NCBI GenBank assembly: GCA_964582265.1
Contig: CAZOQT010000001.1
Location: 14,528-78,527, forward strand
Origin: JBAZYK01 sp964582265
GTDB taxonomy: Bacteria; Patescibacteriota; Gracilibacteria; UBA1369
DNA: 64,000 nt
Reading direction: 5' to 3'
Below are positions 34,803 through 43,477 of this stretch, piece by piece. How positions within the stretch are numbered: the stretch's first letter is position 1; the number at the start of each line of letters is the position of its first letter. Made by a program: the position numbers and the translations under genes. The notes beneath the pieces were generated by a model that was not told the origin of the DNA, did not search any database, and saw only the letters and a list, made by a program, of their open reading frames with translations.

Positions 34803-36896
34803 ATGCCTGTTCTAAATGTACCAATGATCGCTATTGGAATTAGCATCTTGGCTCTATTATATGCGGTCGTGTTGACCTTTAATGTAATGAAAAAGCCACG
34901 CGGTTCCGAAAAAATGATCGAAATAAGTAAATCAATTCAAGAAGGAGCCATGGCTTACTTAAATCGTCAATCAATTACGATTTTGCTTTTTGCAATCGTT
35001 ATATTCTTAATTTTGGCCTTCGTATTGCCAAAGGGTCAACATAACGACAATATTCTTACAGCAATAAGCTTTGTTGTTGGTGCAGTTTTTTCTGGGCTTG
35101 CCGGATATATTGGTATGAACGTTTCTGTGAGAGCGAATGTAAGAACTACTGAAGCTGCTAAAAACAGTCTGCAAGAAGCTCTTTCTGTAGCCTTTAAAGG
35201 TGGTTCAGTAACTGGTCTTGCCGTTGTGGGACTTGCGCTTCTTGGTGTTAGCGGATTTTATTACATTTTTGTAAATGTAATGGGCATTTCTGTTGGCGAC
35301 GCTCCAAAACTTTTGATTGGCTTTGGCTTTGGTGCATCACTTATTTCATTATTCGCCCGCATTGGTGGAGGTATTTTTACCAAAGCTGCCGATGTAGGTG
35401 CAGACATTGTAGGTAAAGTTGAAAAAAACATTCCAGAAGATGATCCAAGAAATCCTGCAGTAATTGCAGACAATGTTGGTGATAACGTTGGTGACTGTGC
35501 TGGAATGGGTGCTGACCTATTTGAAACTTATGCTGTTACATTGATTGCTGCCATGATCTTGGCATCCTCAACTTTGACCGACACTATTGGAACAGCCGGA
35601 GTTGAATATCCAATGGCATTAGGCGCAATTGCGGTTGTTGCTTCCATTATTGGAACTTTCTTTGTAAAACTCGGTCGCAAAAAGAACATTATGGGGGCGC
35701 TTTATAAGGGTATGCTTGTAACTGGAATTTTATCTGCGATTGGTTTCTATTTTGCCAACGATTATTTTATCAAAGACATTAATATTTTCTTTGCGGGATT
35801 AGTTGGTCTTGGTATTACTTTCTTCATTAATATAATCACTGAATATTACACTTCAACTGCCTACAGTCCAGTTAAGAAAATTGCTAAAGCTTCCGAAACT
35901 GGCGCAGGTACTAACGTTATTATTGGACTAGCAGTTGGACTAGAAAGCACAGTATTACCGGTTCTTTTGATTGTAGTTGGTATTTATCTTTCATATTACT
36001 TTGGTTCAAATTCAATGCTTGGTCCAAACGGAGGCATTTATGGTATCGCCATTGCAGCTGTAGCAATGCTTTCTACTACGGGCATGGTTATTGCGACTGA
36101 TTCTTATGGTCCAATTACAGATAACGCCGGTGGTATTGCAGAAATGACTGGTCTTCCAGAAAAAGTACGTAAAAACACAGACGCTCTTGACGCAGTTGGA
36201 AACACTACAAAAGCTGTAACAAAAGGTTATGCCATAAGTTCTGCGGCACTGGCTGCACTTGTTTTATTCCAGGCGTACACAGAAGAGTTATCAGCTCATG
36301 CACCACAAGCTAAATTTGTGTTCGACATTACAAATTATCGTGTGATGATTGGTCTATTTATTGGTGGTTTGCTTCCATTCCTTTTTGCAGCTTCATGCAT
36401 GGAGTCAGTAGGAAAAGCAGCATATAAAGTAGTAGAAGAAGTTCGACGCCAATTCCGTGAAATCAAAGGTATTATGACTGGCAAAGAAAAACCAGAATAT
36501 GGCCGATGTGTGGACATTGTAACTAAAGCAGCTTTACGCCAAATGATCTTCCCTGCTTCAATTGCAGTACTTGCTACTTTAATTGTTGGGTTAACACCAG
36601 CACTTGGGCCTTTAGCTCTTGGTGGTATGCTTGGTGGAGTTATCCTTACTGGTTTCTTACTTGCTGTCCAAATGTGTACGGGTGGCGGAGCTTGGGATAA
36701 CGCTAAAAAATACATTGAAACTGGTTACTTTGGTGGAAAGGGCTCTGATGCTCACAAAGCTGCAGTTATTGGTGACACAGTTGGTGACCCATTCAAGGAC
36801 ACCGCTGGCCCTGCAATCAACTCTTTGATTAAAGTTATTAACACAATTGCCTTAATTCTTGCTCCAATCATTGCTGGATATTTAATTAACAAATAA
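34803..36896 (+). CDS. hppA: Membrane-bound proton/sodium pyrophosphatase, K+-independent type
   Basis: This integral membrane enzyme couples pyrophosphate hydrolysis to cation pumping. The 697 residues have about 16 spans. The substrate motifs are KAADVGADIVGKVEKNIPEDDPRNPAVIADNVGDNVGD, DSYGPITDNAGGIAEM and GDTVGDPFKDTAGPAINSLIKV. Position 470 in GNTTKA is Lys; established work on this family assigns Lys here to K+-independent enzymes, and Ala to K+-dependent ones. Whether H+ or Na+ is pumped is not decided by this residue alone. The next gene follows after 19 bp. Energy conservation from pyrophosphate would suit a fermentative cell. Confidence 0.95.
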   Translation: MPVLNVPMIAIGISILALLYAVVLTFNVMKKPRGSEKMIEISKSIQEGAMAYLNRQSITILLFAIVIFLILAFVLPKGQHNDNILTAISFVVGAVFSGLAGYIGMNVSVRANVRTTEAAKNSLQEALSVAFKGGSVTGLAVVGLALLGVSGFYYIFVNVMGISVGDAPKLLIGFGFGASLISLFARIGGGIFTKAADVGADIVGKVEKNIPEDDPRNPAVIADNVGDNVGDCAGMGADLFETYAVTLIAAMILASSTLTDTIGTAGVEYPMALGAIAVVASIIGTFFVKLGRKKNIMGALYKGMLVTGILSAIGFYFANDYFIKDINIFFAGLVGLGITFFINIITEYYTSTAYSPVKKIAKASETGAGTNVIIGLAVGLESTVLPVLLIVVGIYLSYYFGSNSMLGPNGGIYGIAIAAVAMLSTTGMVIATDSYGPITDNAGGIAEMTGLPEKVRKNTDALDAVGNTTKAVTKGYAISSAALAALVLFQAYTEELSAHAPQAKFVFDITNYRVMIGLFIGGLLPFLFAASCMESVGKAAYKVVEEVRRQFREIKGIMTGKEKPEYGRCVDIVTKAALRQMIFPASIAVLATLIVGLTPALGPLALGGMLGGVILTGFLLAVQMCTGGGAWDNAKKYIETGYFGGKGSDAHKAAVIGDTVGDPFKDTAGPAINSLIKVINTIALILAPIIAGYLINK

Positions 36897-36915
36897 TCAA
36901 AACACAAAAACAAAA

Positions 36916-37206
36916 ATGGAAATATCCAATTCAAACAATTTAGCACTCACAACTGAAGTCACGGTCGCCAATATCGACCGTGACTTTGTGATGCTGGAAA
37001 TACCTAAACTTAAAGAACAAATTTTTTGGCCATTAAAAGATATCCCAGAAAACCTTAGGCCAAACTTAAAAATAGGTGACAAGCTAAATCTTGAGCTTAA
37101 ACCAAGTCAAAGTGCAGTTCAAAACATTATCGACCAAGCCAAAAAAAACATAAACGAAGAAGACCAGGAAGCTAAGCGTCGTCTGCTGGAAAAACTAATC
37201 AATTAG
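36916..37206 (+). CDS. Hypothetical 96-aa protein
   Basis: The protein has two halves: a beta-rich start (LALTTEVTVANIDRDFVMLEIPKLKEQIFWPLKDIPENL, then KIGDKLNLELKP), and a charged C-terminal helix (IIDQAKKNINEEDQEAKRRLLEKLIN). The beta part resembles small OB/SH3-type RNA- or nucleotide-binding barrels, but no family is recognised. It follows hppA after 19 bp and so is probably co-transcribed. Its last four bases overlap the end of the convergent acetyltransferase gene. Confidence 0.65.
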   Translation: MEISNSNNLALTTEVTVANIDRDFVMLEIPKLKEQIFWPLKDIPENLRPNLKIGDKLNLELKPSQSAVQNIIDQAKKNINEEDQEAKRRLLEKLIN

Positions 37207-37736
37207 TGCAAATTTTTTATTACTTTGGCGGGGATCCCAGCCACCATTACTCCGGGTGGTACATTTTTAGTGACTACACTTCCTGCAGCCACAACCGAAC
37301 CTTTGCCAATTTTTACTCCGGATAACAAGACGGCGTTGCAACCAATCCAAACATGATCCTCTACCGTAATTGGCTCAGAAGGAGCAACTGGTCTATTAAT
37401 ATTGTAGTTACTTACTAGTTCATGTTTGGAACTTGCAAAAACCACGTTGTAACCTATATCACAGTATTTGCCAATTATAACAGGTGCAGTCGCATCAAAA
37501 TAAACGTTTTGATTAACAAAAGTCCCATCCCCAATATAAAGTGGATCTTTTCTTTGCCCAATCCTTACGCCTGAAGAAAGCGAAGCTTTTTTACCAATTT
37601 TATAGCCCAAAAATCGCAAAACTCTACCACGTGCAACTTGCGCCAACCTCCCCCATCCCATCAAATCTAAAATTTTTAAAAGACACGAAGTTAAAAAAGG
37701 ATCAATTTCATTGATAATCATGCGCAAAGCCTTCAT
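37203..37736 (-). CDS. Hexapeptide-repeat acyltransferase (maltose/galactoside O-acetyltransferase type)
   Basis: The 177-residue protein shows the left-handed beta-helix pattern: GVRIGQRKDPLYIGDGTFVNQNVYFDATAPVIIGKYCDIGYNVVFASSKHE. It ends in ITVEDHVWIGCNAVLLSGVKIGKGSVVAAGSVVTKNVPPGVMVAGIPAKVIK. This is the LacA/Maa/NodL-type signature of acetyl-CoA-dependent O-acetyltransferases. The likely substrate is a sugar of a surface glycan or lipid carrier. The N-terminal 25 residues are amphipathic, as in membrane-associated members. Confidence 0.85.
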   Translation of the reverse strand: MKALRMIINEIDPFLTSCLLKILDLMGWGRLAQVARGRVLRFLGYKIGKKASLSSGVRIGQRKDPLYIGDGTFVNQNVYFDATAPVIIGKYCDIGYNVVFASSKHELVSNYNINRPVAPSEPITVEDHVWIGCNAVLLSGVKIGKGSVVAAGSVVTKNVPPGVMVAGIPAKVIKNLH

Positions 37737-37800
37737 TCAAAAAGGTTAAAAATAAAAATTGCCTTTGCCATATTAAATTTAAAATCAAAAAATTGGAAAC

Positions 37801-37830
37801 AAAAAAGGACCCAACGCAGTGGATCCTTTT
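37801..37830 (-). terminator. Rho-independent terminator after rplY
   Basis: On the minus strand AAAAGGATCC pairs with GGGTCCTTTT around an 8-nt loop and ends in a T6 tract. It lies 30 bp past the rplY stop and separates it from the acetyltransferase gene. Confidence 0.8.
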
Positions 37831-37859
37831 GAACACAAAATTTGAACGATGATTTGATA

Positions 37860-38522
37860 TTACGCTTTCTTCTCTGCTTCTGGAGCTTTTTCTGCCGCAG
37901 GAGCCGCCGGAGCACCAACCGCAGGAGCCGCCTCTTCCGTTGGAGCCTGTGGTAATGCGTCTTCTTCTACAAGTTTTGGTGCAACTACTGTTACAACTAC
38001 ATCATCTGGGCTACCGTGAACTTTAACCTGTGCAGACAATTTAAGATCCTTAACGTGTACAGCACTATGCAATTGTTCCAAAGTAGAAACATCAACTTCA
38101 ATAGATTGAGGTAAGTGTGTTGGCAAACAGCGAACTTCCACTTCATGTTTAAGTGTAGTCAAAATACCGCCAAAATTCTTAACCGCAGGAGCAATTCCAG
38201 TAAGAACAACTGGAATGTTTGCTGTAATTTCTTCATTCATATTTACATGAAGAAAATCAATATGATCAACGTTATCTGTTAATGGATTATATTGAACTTC
38301 ATGAATCAAAACTGGCTTCTTTTTGCCGTCAATTACTAACTCAACCACCTGATTAGAACCAGCTTTCTTGAAAGCTTTTCTAAATTCCTGATAATCAACA
38401 TCAACTGTTAAACTATTTTCCTTGTGGCCATAGAAAACAGCAGGAATTCTGCGATTTTTGCGCAGAAACATTGGAGATACTTTGATGTCACGGCTTTTAG
38501 CCTCTAGCGTAATTGTTTCCAT
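37860..38522 (-). CDS. rplY: Ribosomal protein L25 (general stress protein Ctc type)
   Basis: This is bL25 of the long Ctc type, which binds 5S rRNA. The N-terminal domain starts ITLEAKSRDIKVSPMFLRKNRRIPAVFYGHKENSL, followed by HEVQYNPLTDNVDHIDFLHVNMNEEI. The C-terminal TL5-type domain runs from about 95 to 185 (VPVVLTGIAPAVKNFGGILTTLKHEVEVRCLPTHLPQSIEVDVSTLEQLHS). The last 35 residues are Ala/Pro/Glu-rich and disordered. The 220-residue length fits. A weak TATAAT (38543-38548, minus) may be its -10 box. Confidence 0.95.
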   Translation of the reverse strand: METITLEAKSRDIKVSPMFLRKNRRIPAVFYGHKENSLTVDVDYQEFRKAFKKAGSNQVVELVIDGKKKPVLIHEVQYNPLTDNVDHIDFLHVNMNEEITANIPVVLTGIAPAVKNFGGILTTLKHEVEVRCLPTHLPQSIEVDVSTLEQLHSAVHVKDLKLSAQVKVHGSPDDVVVTVVAPKLVEEDALPQAPTEEAAPAVGAPAAPAAEKAPEAEKKA

Positions 38523-38651
38523 ATTAAGTTTATAAGATTTATATTATACTTAAGCCAAAATTTTGATATACATGCTTTAAAGAACCTCGCTAACTTGGGT
38601 TCAAGCAGAGGAAGTCTACCCGAAAAGAGTTTATAACGCAATATTTTTTAT

Positions 38652-38663
38652 ACTTACGTAAGT
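38652..38663. promoter_or_regulatory. 12-bp perfect palindrome at the ybaB promoter
   Basis: ACTTACGTAAGT is a perfect palindrome whose last base is the first base of the TTGACG -35 box of the ybaB promoter. The placement suits an operator, though chance in AT-rich DNA cannot be excluded. Confidence 0.35.
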
Positions 38664-38691
38664 TGACGGCTTGGACTTGGCTTATTACAAT
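38663..38691 (+). promoter_or_regulatory. Sigma-70-type promoter for ybaB-mltG
   Basis: A -35 TTGACG (38663-38668), a 17-bp spacer and a -10 TACAAT (38686-38691) give a strong match. Transcription would start near 38698, about 53 nt before the ybaB ATG. Confidence 0.7.
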
Positions 38692-38750
38692 AAAAAAGTC
38701 TCAAACTACAAAAAACTACAAATTCTAATTAATAATCACTAATCAAACCT

Positions 38751-39032
38751 ATGTTCGATAAAGCTAAGGATTTATACAAACTGCAGAAACAAGCCAAGCA
38801 AGTCAAACAAGAACTTAAAAATATTCACATAGAAGCCGAGGTAGACGGCGTCATTGTTACTATTAATGGTGAACAGGAAGTTGTATCTGTAACCTTTGCC
38901 GAAGGACAAGATGCAAAAAAATTACAGGACAGCCTGGTAAAGGCCTTCAACAAGGCAATTAAGAAGTCTCAACAGATTGCTGCCGATAAAATGAAGGATA
39001 TCATGGGCGGACTTGGCTTCCCTGGAGCTTAA
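38751..39032 (+). CDS. ybaB: Nucleoid-associated protein YbaB/EbfC
   Basis: The 93-residue protein fits the YbaB/EbfC family: DKAKDLYKLQKQAKQVKQELKNIHIEAEVDGVIVTINGEQEVVSVTF, then KAFNKAIKKSQQIAADKMKDIMGGLGFPG. The family forms dimers that bind DNA. In many bacteria the gene sits between dnaX and recR; here it stands before mltG, without either. It has its own promoter at 38663-38691. Confidence 0.93.
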   Translation: MFDKAKDLYKLQKQAKQVKQELKNIHIEAEVDGVIVTINGEQEVVSVTFAEGQDAKKLQDSLVKAFNKAIKKSQQIAADKMKDIMGGLGFPGA

Positions 39033-39055
39033 ATTAAATCTTAAAATCCATAACT

Positions 39056-40111
39056 TTGGATCAATTTAGATACTACGGCCATAACAGACAAAGAAAAAGC
39101 CGCAAATTGCTTGTTGTTCTTATTGCTGTTTTAACGATTTCCGGCCTTTACGGCTGGTATTCTTATTCAAAATACCGATTCAATCTTGAAACACCCGTAG
39201 ATATAACAGATACGACCAATATTTCTGTCATAATTAAAAGTGGAGAAAATCTTAATACCATCGCCGAGAAGCTAAAAAATAAAGATCTAATTTTGGATAG
39301 TGATTCATTTAAAACCTATATTAAATGGAATGATTTTGATCGAAAAATTATCGCTGGGCGATTTATTCTAAACAAAGCCATGACGGCTGAGCAGATTGTT
39401 AATAAAATTACCGACATTAAACAGGGTGAAATTTCATTAACAATACCTGAAGGATACGGCATTAAAGACATCGACCAGAAACTGGTTACAGCTGGAGTAA
39501 TTGCCCCCGGGGAATTCATTGCAGCCGCGAAAAATTTCTCTAATTACAAGAAATATCCTTTTTTGGATGAGGCAAAAATAAAAACACTCCCCTATCCCTT
39601 GGAAGGATACTTATTTCCTGATACCTACTTCATCAATGGCGGTAATTACAATAATGAAGATTTAATAGATTTAATGCTGAAAAATTTTCAAAAAAAATTG
39701 CCAGCAGGATTTTCAAATAATGCCCGCTCCTTGTACGATATCATAACTATGGCTTCCATTGTGGAAAAAGAAGTAAGAACAGACAAAGATCGCCCAATTG
39801 TAGCTGGAGTGCTCTGGAAGCGCTTAGACAGTAACTGGCAATTAGGCGCAGATGCCACCCTTTTATATTTAAAAAATGACAACAGTATCAAGCAAAGCGA
39901 TCTACAAGCTGATTCACCTTACAACACACGAAAAATAATTGGGTTGCCACCTGGCCCCATCAGCAATCCAGGACTGGACAGTATTTTGGCAGCGCTAAAT
40001 CCCGAAAGCAGCTCCTACTTTTATTATTTGACTAAACCAGAAACTGGCGAAGTCGTTTACAGTAAAACGAACGACGAACACAACCTTAACAAGGCCAAAT
40101 ACCTTTACTAA
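39056..40111 (+). CDS. mltG: Endolytic murein transglycosylase MltG
   Basis: MltG cleaves nascent peptidoglycan strands at the membrane. A single span (about 18-38, KLLVVLIAVLTISGLYGWYSY) anchors the protein. A LysM-like segment follows (about 55-110), then the YceG domain. The catalytic region reads DIITMASIVEKEVRTDKDRPIVAGVLWKRL, where the Glu of SIVEKE is the catalytic residue; later GLPPGPISNPGLDSILAALNPESSSYFYY completes the signature. The start is a TTG at 39056, 23 bp after ybaB. The 351-residue length is usual. Confidence 0.93.
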   Translation: MDQFRYYGHNRQRKSRKLLVVLIAVLTISGLYGWYSYSKYRFNLETPVDITDTTNISVIIKSGENLNTIAEKLKNKDLILDSDSFKTYIKWNDFDRKIIAGRFILNKAMTAEQIVNKITDIKQGEISLTIPEGYGIKDIDQKLVTAGVIAPGEFIAAAKNFSNYKKYPFLDEAKIKTLPYPLEGYLFPDTYFINGGNYNNEDLIDLMLKNFQKKLPAGFSNNARSLYDIITMASIVEKEVRTDKDRPIVAGVLWKRLDSNWQLGADATLLYLKNDNSIKQSDLQADSPYNTRKIIGLPPGPISNPGLDSILAALNPESSSYFYYLTKPETGEVVYSKTNDEHNLNKAKYLY

Positions 40112-40126
40112 AAAAATATTTTTTTA

Positions 40127-41692
40127 TTACGGCGTACTTTGAGTCTGTGTCTGTGAAGATGACTGAGTTTGAGTGACTGCTTTTTTATAAGTAATTGTAA
40201 ACTTAACACGCTCACTTTCCTTGCCATTGGCATCAACAGCATAAACTTCATACTCATTCAATCCCGGATTTAAATTACCTCCATTTTCATTAGCATAATA
40301 CAACCAGCTCGAAGAGCCAGGAACGAATTTGCTTAAAGCATAACCATTTACAATGACTTTTTCTGCACCATGCACCTCACCAATTATTTTCACTACGCCA
40401 ACCGTAACTTCAGAAACCTGTGTTCCGTTATAGCTTAGGACTTTTGGTGCAGTAAGGGTTTGACTACCTGGAGTAGCTTGAGTCTGCGTAGCAGCACCCT
40501 CCTTGTTGTAATGAACTACAATTTGTGAAAGATCCTTACCCTTGCGACCATCTACATCAACTCCATAAAAAACGTATGTATTGTCACCTGGTTTCAGGTT
40601 TCCATATGCTTCCGAAATATTATATTTAAATGTTGTATCACCAACTTTATATTTCTGTAGTTGATAATCCTCTGTTGCTCCTGCCAAAGTTTGCTTTACA
40701 AAAATTTTAGCGGTTCCACTGGAAACATTTCCACTAATACTTAAAGTCCCATTTGTAATAGTAACTTCTGGCTGAGTCGGAGAAGTAATTGTTACTTTAG
40801 GCAAAACATTCGAATTTGCGACCTGAGTCGATTGAGTTTGTTGGACAGTTTGCGTTGAAGATATATCCATTTGTGTACGCGCTGGAACCTGTTCCGTAGA
40901 ATTTAATTCCGAAGTTTGATTTAAAACTGTACCAACATTTTGAACTTTAGAAAAATCTGTAGGCTTTTCATCTTCTGCAATATTCCAACTATACCAATTT
41001 GTTACTTTAAAATCATCTCTTATAGCAATCAAAGGAGATGGATTTTCACGATTTTTAAAAGCTTTGATGGTCGCTGCATCTAAATGCAATTCCTGACCTA
41101 CCCCCACCTCTTTAGTATCCGCAACTTCATTTTTATTTTCTTCATTGGCAAAAATATCAACTTTAATTGATCCTTTAAACACACGCACAGTTTCCGATTC
41201 AGTGCCCTTTTCTAGCTCAATAATACTACCAACATCTTTTACCAACATGTGCTCAGATCGAACTTCAAACTTAGAAGACTTAATATCCTCTGTCACTAAG
41301 CGATTTACCCAAGCGGAACCATAATCCAGATTTACGGAAATTTTCTCCGAATCTCCCGTTTTACTTATATCTTTTAGTGTTAATGCTGAATTTTGATCAA
41401 GTCTAATTACACTACCATTATCAAACTGTAACACCATTTTGGAATTACTTAAGGTTTTAACTGAATCTCCCGCCAACAATTTTGTTCCATTAAACGCTTC
41501 AACCCATTCAGAAGTTCCATATGTCAAAATCTTGGCATCACCCTGTGGGATATAAAAATAAACATCACCAGTTTTTCCTTTAAAATAACCAAAAAGTTGA
41601 AAAGCAATTATTATAATTATGCCGATCCCAACGATTGATAAAAACGGAAGTAAATAATCCGAAGAACGCTTGCGATAAACCCTATTACGCAT
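40127..41692 (-). CDS. FecR-domain membrane-anchored surface protein
   Basis: A basic N-terminus and one span (about 13-33, LLPFLSIVGIGIIIIIAFQLF) anchor the protein. A FecR-type domain follows (about 45-215): GDSVKTLSNSKMVLQFDNGSVIRLDQNSALTLKDI, then GSAWVNR and GSIIELEKGTESETVRVFKGSIKVD. A Gln/Thr/Ser-rich linker leads to two Ig-like repeats, each ending in a YxxNL(K/N)PGxNxYxxY(A/G)VDxxGK motif (near 350-385 and 455-495), and a Gln/Ser/Thr tail. This looks like an extracytoplasmic adhesion or scaffold protein, not a sigma regulator. It is convergent with mltG, 15 bp away. Confidence 0.82.
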   Translation of the reverse strand: MRNRVYRKRSSDYLLPFLSIVGIGIIIIIAFQLFGYFKGKTGDVYFYIPQGDAKILTYGTSEWVEAFNGTKLLAGDSVKTLSNSKMVLQFDNGSVIRLDQNSALTLKDISKTGDSEKISVNLDYGSAWVNRLVTEDIKSSKFEVRSEHMLVKDVGSIIELEKGTESETVRVFKGSIKVDIFANEENKNEVADTKEVGVGQELHLDAATIKAFKNRENPSPLIAIRDDFKVTNWYSWNIAEDEKPTDFSKVQNVGTVLNQTSELNSTEQVPARTQMDISSTQTVQQTQSTQVANSNVLPKVTITSPTQPEVTITNGTLSISGNVSSGTAKIFVKQTLAGATEDYQLQKYKVGDTTFKYNISEAYGNLKPGDNTYVFYGVDVDGRKGKDLSQIVVHYNKEGAATQTQATPGSQTLTAPKVLSYNGTQVSEVTVGVVKIIGEVHGAEKVIVNGYALSKFVPGSSSWLYYANENGGNLNPGLNEYEVYAVDANGKESERVKFTITYKKAVTQTQSSSQTQTQSTP

Positions 41693-41745
41693 AGATTAAT
41701 TAAAAATAAAAAAGCTGGAAAAAGTATAACAAAAACAATTAAAAA

Positions 41746-43158
41746 TTACACCCCCATTTCTCTTTTTAAAGCATTTATATCGCGCATCAACCGTTGATCA
41801 ACCTTGAGCTGCTCAACGATTTTATTACATGAGTGCAGAATAGTTGTATGATTTCTCCCTCCAAAATTCTCTCCAATTGTTTCGTAAGAATGATCTAGAA
41901 TTTCACGAATCAGATACATACAAATTTGCCTTGGGATCATGACCTCTTTGCGGCGTTCTTCTCCAATTAAATCTGTACGTGGAATTTTATAATAACCTGC
42001 GACTAAATCAATAATGTCATCCAAGGTTCTTACTGCTCGCTTATTAACATCATTAATATTAAACCCAACTAAATCTTCGGTTTTATTAAGTTTTTTAATT
42101 GCATCAGCAACAGAACGAATAGTAGGTGTTGTATGTTCCAGTTTTGCCAAAGCAATTGCGTTAATTAAAATGCCAATCATTTCACGCACACTGGAATTAA
42201 CATTGTAAGCAATAAATTCCAAAACTTCTCGATCAATAAACTCTGCATACTCCTGCGCCTTTTCTTGTAAAATTGCGACTCTGGTTTCAAAATCCGGCAA
42301 ACAAACTTCAATAACCATGCCCATTGCAAAACGGCTTCTTAAGCGATCATCCAAGCCATCAAGCTCACGTGGAGGACGATCAGCGCTCATTATTAATTGC
42401 TTACCAGCGTCATAAAGCTCATTAAAAGTATGAAAAAATTCCTGTTCAGATGTAGCTTTATTTGCAAAGAACTGAATATCATCAACAATTAAACAATCGA
42501 CATTACGATAATTTTCTTTAAATGGCTTTGTATGTCTTTTTCCAATCGCATCAATAATTTCATTAATAAATTTCTCCGCAGTCATATAAATGACCCGTTT
42601 ATTTGGATAATTCTTTAAAATTTCGTTACCAGTAGCCTGCAAAAGATGTGTCTTGCCAAGCCCTACCTGCCCATATAAATAAAGTGGATTATAAATATCA
42701 CCAGGTTTTGCAGCCACAGCGGTACATGCCGCATGAACAAGCCTATTATTAGAGCCAGGAATAAATTTATTAAGATGATATTTCATCATCTTGCTGCGCA
42801 TCGTACCATCCACAATCACTTCCATTTTATTTGGAACTTTGCGTATTGTAGGTTCTTTTAAATCTTTAAAAATACCCAAATCAATTTTATCTGGATGCTC
42901 CTGATCAACTAAAACTGTCATGATTTCATACTGCAAATCACGGATCGAAGAATCAAGCTCCTGCGCAAATTGTAAAATCTTTAAATGATAACGTTCACGA
43001 ACAAACTCTTTTGCAAAAATAGAAGGGACACCAATCGTCAAAACACCTTCTTTCACATCAACTACTACAGTATCCTTAAAAAAGCTCAAAATATGCTGCT
43101 TGTTAGCAGTTGCAAAAAGTTTGGCAAGGATTTGCTCCCAAAAGGCTTTCTTATCCAT
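41746..43158 (-). CDS. dnaA: Chromosomal replication initiator DnaA
   Basis: DnaA opens the origin. Domain I is at residues 1-90, a linker at 90-130, and the AAA+ domain at 130-350 with Walker A YGQVGLGKTHLLQA and Walker B CLIVDDIQFFANK. The arginine finger region is DRLRSRFAMG. Domain IV contains RQICMYLIREILDHSYETIGENFGGRNHTTILHSCNKI, the DnaA-box-binding helix-turn-helix signature. Length is 470 residues, normal. It has a long leader of about 120 nt from the promoter at 43289-43316. No dnaN or rpmH lies beside it. Confidence 0.96.
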   Translation of the reverse strand: MDKKAFWEQILAKLFATANKQHILSFFKDTVVVDVKEGVLTIGVPSIFAKEFVRERYHLKILQFAQELDSSIRDLQYEIMTVLVDQEHPDKIDLGIFKDLKEPTIRKVPNKMEVIVDGTMRSKMMKYHLNKFIPGSNNRLVHAACTAVAAKPGDIYNPLYLYGQVGLGKTHLLQATGNEILKNYPNKRVIYMTAEKFINEIIDAIGKRHTKPFKENYRNVDCLIVDDIQFFANKATSEQEFFHTFNELYDAGKQLIMSADRPPRELDGLDDRLRSRFAMGMVIEVCLPDFETRVAILQEKAQEYAEFIDREVLEFIAYNVNSSVREMIGILINAIALAKLEHTTPTIRSVADAIKKLNKTEDLVGFNINDVNKRAVRTLDDIIDLVAGYYKIPRTDLIGEERRKEVMIPRQICMYLIREILDHSYETIGENFGGRNHTTILHSCNKIVEQLKVDQRLMRDINALKREMGV

Positions 43159-43477
43159 AGTACTTCACAAAAAAGGAGACAGAAAAAAGAGAGTGGGCGT
43201 AAAGTCGAAACTGATTATCGGGAGAAAACTAAATAAAAAAATCAGGGAATTTAGATTTTTTTTAATTTTTTTTTAACCCACGTCACCAAGTATAGTATAT
43301 TTTTTTCTTCTAACAAGATGTTCTTTCCCTAACATTCAAAAATCTACCAGTTGAGTCGCCACCCTTGCACCATACTACTGCTAGAGTGGCGAATCATAAT
43401 TGAAAATATTTTGTCCAAAGTTTCAATAATACCTCAAAGTAAATCACATAACATCGCAACAAAATTATTAACGACTT
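43159..43477. other. 319-bp intergenic region upstream of dnaA
   Basis: The region holds the dnaA promoter, an A/T tract (about 43255-43274) and an imperfect stem (TCGCCAC near 43355 with GTGGCGA near 43386, loop of about 24 nt) between dnaA and rseP. I found no canonical DnaA box (TTATNCACA), so a claim of oriC is not supported. No small ORF with good context was seen. Confidence 0.5.
43289..43316 (-). promoter_or_regulatory. Promoter for dnaA
   Basis: On the minus strand a TTGTTA -35 (43311-43316), 16-bp spacer and TATACT -10 (43289-43294) are present. A second overlapping TATACT lies at 43294-43299. The predicted start near 43282 gives a 5' UTR of about 124 nt. Confidence 0.55.

Noticed and set aside
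38579..38640. Imperfect stem (CCTCGCT / AGC-AGAGG) that resembled a tRNA arm
   Set aside because: No cloverleaf, anticodon arm or acceptor stem can be completed around it.
43159..43477. Chromosomal origin
   Set aside because: No DnaA boxes were found, and GC skew could not be computed here.
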